Positions 63,767-64,000 of a stretch of DNA of 64,000 bases are shown here, in pieces. Each line of letters starts with the position of its first letter. The first letter of the stretch is position 1. This stretch comes from Symsagittifera roscoffensis (taxonomy: Eukaryota > Xenacoelomorpha > Acoela > Convolutidae), in assembly GCF_963678635.1 (NCBI RefSeq), contig NC_087068.1, forward strand, positions 44,251,013 to 44,315,012, in the 5' to 3' direction. The notes under the pieces were generated by a model, which had not been told where the DNA came from, did no database searches, and was given only the letters and a program-made list of their open reading frames with translations. The position numbers and the translations under genes are program-made.

Positions 63767-64000
63767 ACTTTGAATATAGCCATGATTCGTTCAAAATTAA
63801 CCACAGTAAAATAGAAAATTGAATTTAACATTGATTTGTGTAATTAACAGCACACAAATGCACTCCCGCATAAACAATGCAAAATCTAATTTTATTTGCG
63901 CGTTTGTAAGCAATGCATATTCTACAAAGATTATTTTTCAGAATTAATAAATGCTGTGGGAGGGCAATCTACGGTACGGTACGTCACTTAAGGGGGAGTT
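63767..64000. other. No feature seen at right edge
   Basis: AT-rich; possibly intron of the gene whose last exon is at 63,503. Confidence 0.3.

Overview
The window looks like AT-rich invertebrate animal nuclear DNA. It has spliced genes with GT-AG introns, metazoan gene families (BTAF1/MOT1, linker histone H1, an SLC35D-type nucleotide-sugar transporter, C2H2/U1-type zinc-finger proteins) and a heavy load of transposons. There is no bacterial or organellar content. The species cannot be fixed from the sequence.

Layout. 1-9,990: the 5' half of a BTAF1/MOT1 gene on the minus strand, present twice in a near-identical 4.35-kb tandem duplication. The left copy runs intact off the left edge; the right copy is cut off at the duplication joint. 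10,092-10,589: an intronless histone H1 gene (minus). 10.7-18.2 kb: no large gene. It holds dispersed repeats (one family carries TATA boxes, and its best copy precedes a 44-codon membrane-peptide ORF), a 0.9-kb tandem duplication, a hAT-type MITE with a perfect 8-bp target duplication, and a foldback element. 18.26-29.63 kb: an SLC35D-type transporter (minus), three recognised exons. Its 9.3-kb intron hosts a decayed Ty1/copia retrotransposon, a trinucleotide microsatellite and hairpin-bounded repeats. 30.56-38.76 kb: two abutting non-LTR retrotransposons. The first has an unbroken ORF of about 1,500 codons with a 2A-like motif but no catalytic aspartate pair in its reverse transcriptase. The second has an intact YADD box but is frameshifted. 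39.1-46.3 kb: another tandem duplication (3.5-3.6 kb), whose two copies both hold a 50-codon ORF with a signal-peptide-like start. 46.3-49.7 kb: repeats and a non-LTR fragment whose RT C-terminal segment has been inverted once and tandemly repeated three times. 50.0-53.2 kb: a 2-oxoglutarate/Fe(II) oxygenase-like gene (minus) with one frame break. 55.9-57.1 kb and 61.1-61.8 kb: two zinc-finger genes (minus). 62.0-63.2 kb: nested inverted-repeat elements. 63.5-63.75 kb: a likely terminal exon of an unidentified gene.

The host genes do not form a pathway. The recognised host genes are all on the minus strand and are separated by repeat-rich DNA. The most notable signals are the repeats: short signal-peptide-like ORFs, a TATA-plus-smORF unit, hairpin-bounded elements, elements with covarying inverted arms, and a clean two-codon loss of the catalytic aspartates in an otherwise open retrotransposon ORF. 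Splice sites and frames were read by hand; no alignment or database search was possible.
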